DNA of 5,248 nucleotides from contig CAMEUD010000082.1 of the NCBI GenBank assembly GCA_945937975.1, positions 1-5,248 on the forward strand, read 5' to 3'. The translations under genes were made by a program, and so were the position numbers. Below, piece after piece: positions 5,195-5,248 of this stretch. The notes beneath the pieces are model-generated. The model was not told where the DNA came from, did not search any database, and saw only the letters and a program-made list of their open reading frames with translations. The stretch is from an uncultured Clostridia bacterium. GTDB lineage: Bacteria > Bacillota > Clostridia > Christensenellales > UBA1242. How positions within the stretch are numbered: position 1 is the stretch's first letter; each line of letters starts with the position of its first letter.

Positions 5195-5248
5195 TGTGCT
5201 TGTCTTCGGTGGAGCGAAGCGACACCGACTTGTATCAAGACAAGCACA
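5195..5248. repeat. Terminal hairpin with CTTGATA nick-site-like bulge (candidate double-strand origin)
   Basis: A 12-bp perfect inverted repeat, TGTGCTTGTCTT (5195-5206) and AAGACAAGCACA (5237-5248), encloses a second stem CGGTG/CACCG (5207-5211, 5223-5227). That stem is extended by tandem G-A oppositions and a GC/GC pair with a GAA loop. A 9-base bulge (5228-5236) lies only on the 3' side. Read on the - strand, the stem/bulge border is GTCTTGATAC. This contains CTTGATA, the core around the nick (CTTG/ATA) of pC194-family plasmids and phiX174. Replication from such a nick would run leftward, the same way as rep transcription. The right arm ends exactly at the window edge, so the structure may continue. 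Origin function is inferred. Confidence 0.45.

Larger units (their letters stand above)
1750..5248. mobile_element. Small integrating rolling-circle-type element, or one end of it (boundaries not defined)
   Basis: A large serine recombinase, an HUH replication initiator, a small ORF and a block of origin-like hairpins occur together, and all genes point left, away from the repeat-rich region. This combination is typical of integrative and mobilizable elements or integrating plasmids of Bacillota. The left junction should lie between the dehydrogenase stop (1749) and the recombinase stop (1844), since the recombinase gene is usually at one end of such elements. No matching att sequence was found at the other side, so the right junction is probably beyond 5248. 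No cargo, relaxase or transfer gene is visible. The limits given are those of the visible region, not real ends. Confidence 0.5.

Noticed and set aside
1750..5248. CRISPR arrays, tRNA genes or rRNA genes.
   Set aside because: There are no regularly spaced repeats of CRISPR length, no cloverleaf with a GTTCRA-type arm, and no rRNA-like sequence.

Overview
The window is strongly AT-rich, uses the standard code (ORFs end in TAA and no in-frame TGA is needed) and has strong AAGGAG-type ribosome binding sites. Together with the gene families present, this suggests an anaerobic Bacillota (Clostridia- or Bacilli-like gut) genome. That taxonomic guess is inference.

Left part (1-1749, + strand): one chromosomal-type gene encodes a membrane YhhN/TMEM86-like (lysoplasmalogenase) domain fused to a group III iron-dependent alcohol dehydrogenase. 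Its reading frame is open at the left edge and the first membrane helices of the YhhN fold seem to be missing, so the true start is probably outside the window. The pairing is attractive: lysoplasmalogenase releases a fatty aldehyde, which is a plausible substrate for the attached dehydrogenase. A bidirectional terminator at about 1811-1839 separates this gene from what follows.

Middle part (1844-4508, all - strand): a small mobile-element core. Read leftward it comprises a 42-residue small ORF, an HUH-type rolling-circle replication initiator (291 aa from its ATG) whose start overlaps the small ORF, a 177-base structured spacer, and a 500-aa large serine recombinase whose 3' end abuts the terminator. 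Replication plus site-specific integration without visible cargo suggests a small integrating rolling-circle element, or the replication/integration end of a larger one.

Right part (4509-5248): about 740 bases without a convincing gene but dense in structure. It holds a weak hairpin plus T-run in the rep leader, several direct and inverted repeats, and a good plus-strand promoter (TTGAAA-17-TATACT). About 8 bases downstream of that promoter begins a large stem-loop, and an intrinsic terminator near 5140 would end an RNA of about 180 nt. The terminator is nested in a 138-base imperfect hairpin (5047-5184) that resembles a single-strand origin. The window ends in another hairpin (5195-5248) whose unpaired bulge carries, on the - strand, the CTTGATA core found at nick sites of pC194/phiX174-type rolling-circle replicons. 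The best candidate for undescribed biology is this non-coding block: a predicted small RNA combined with origin-like DNA hairpins. Neither function can be proved from sequence alone, and the right end of the element is not in view.
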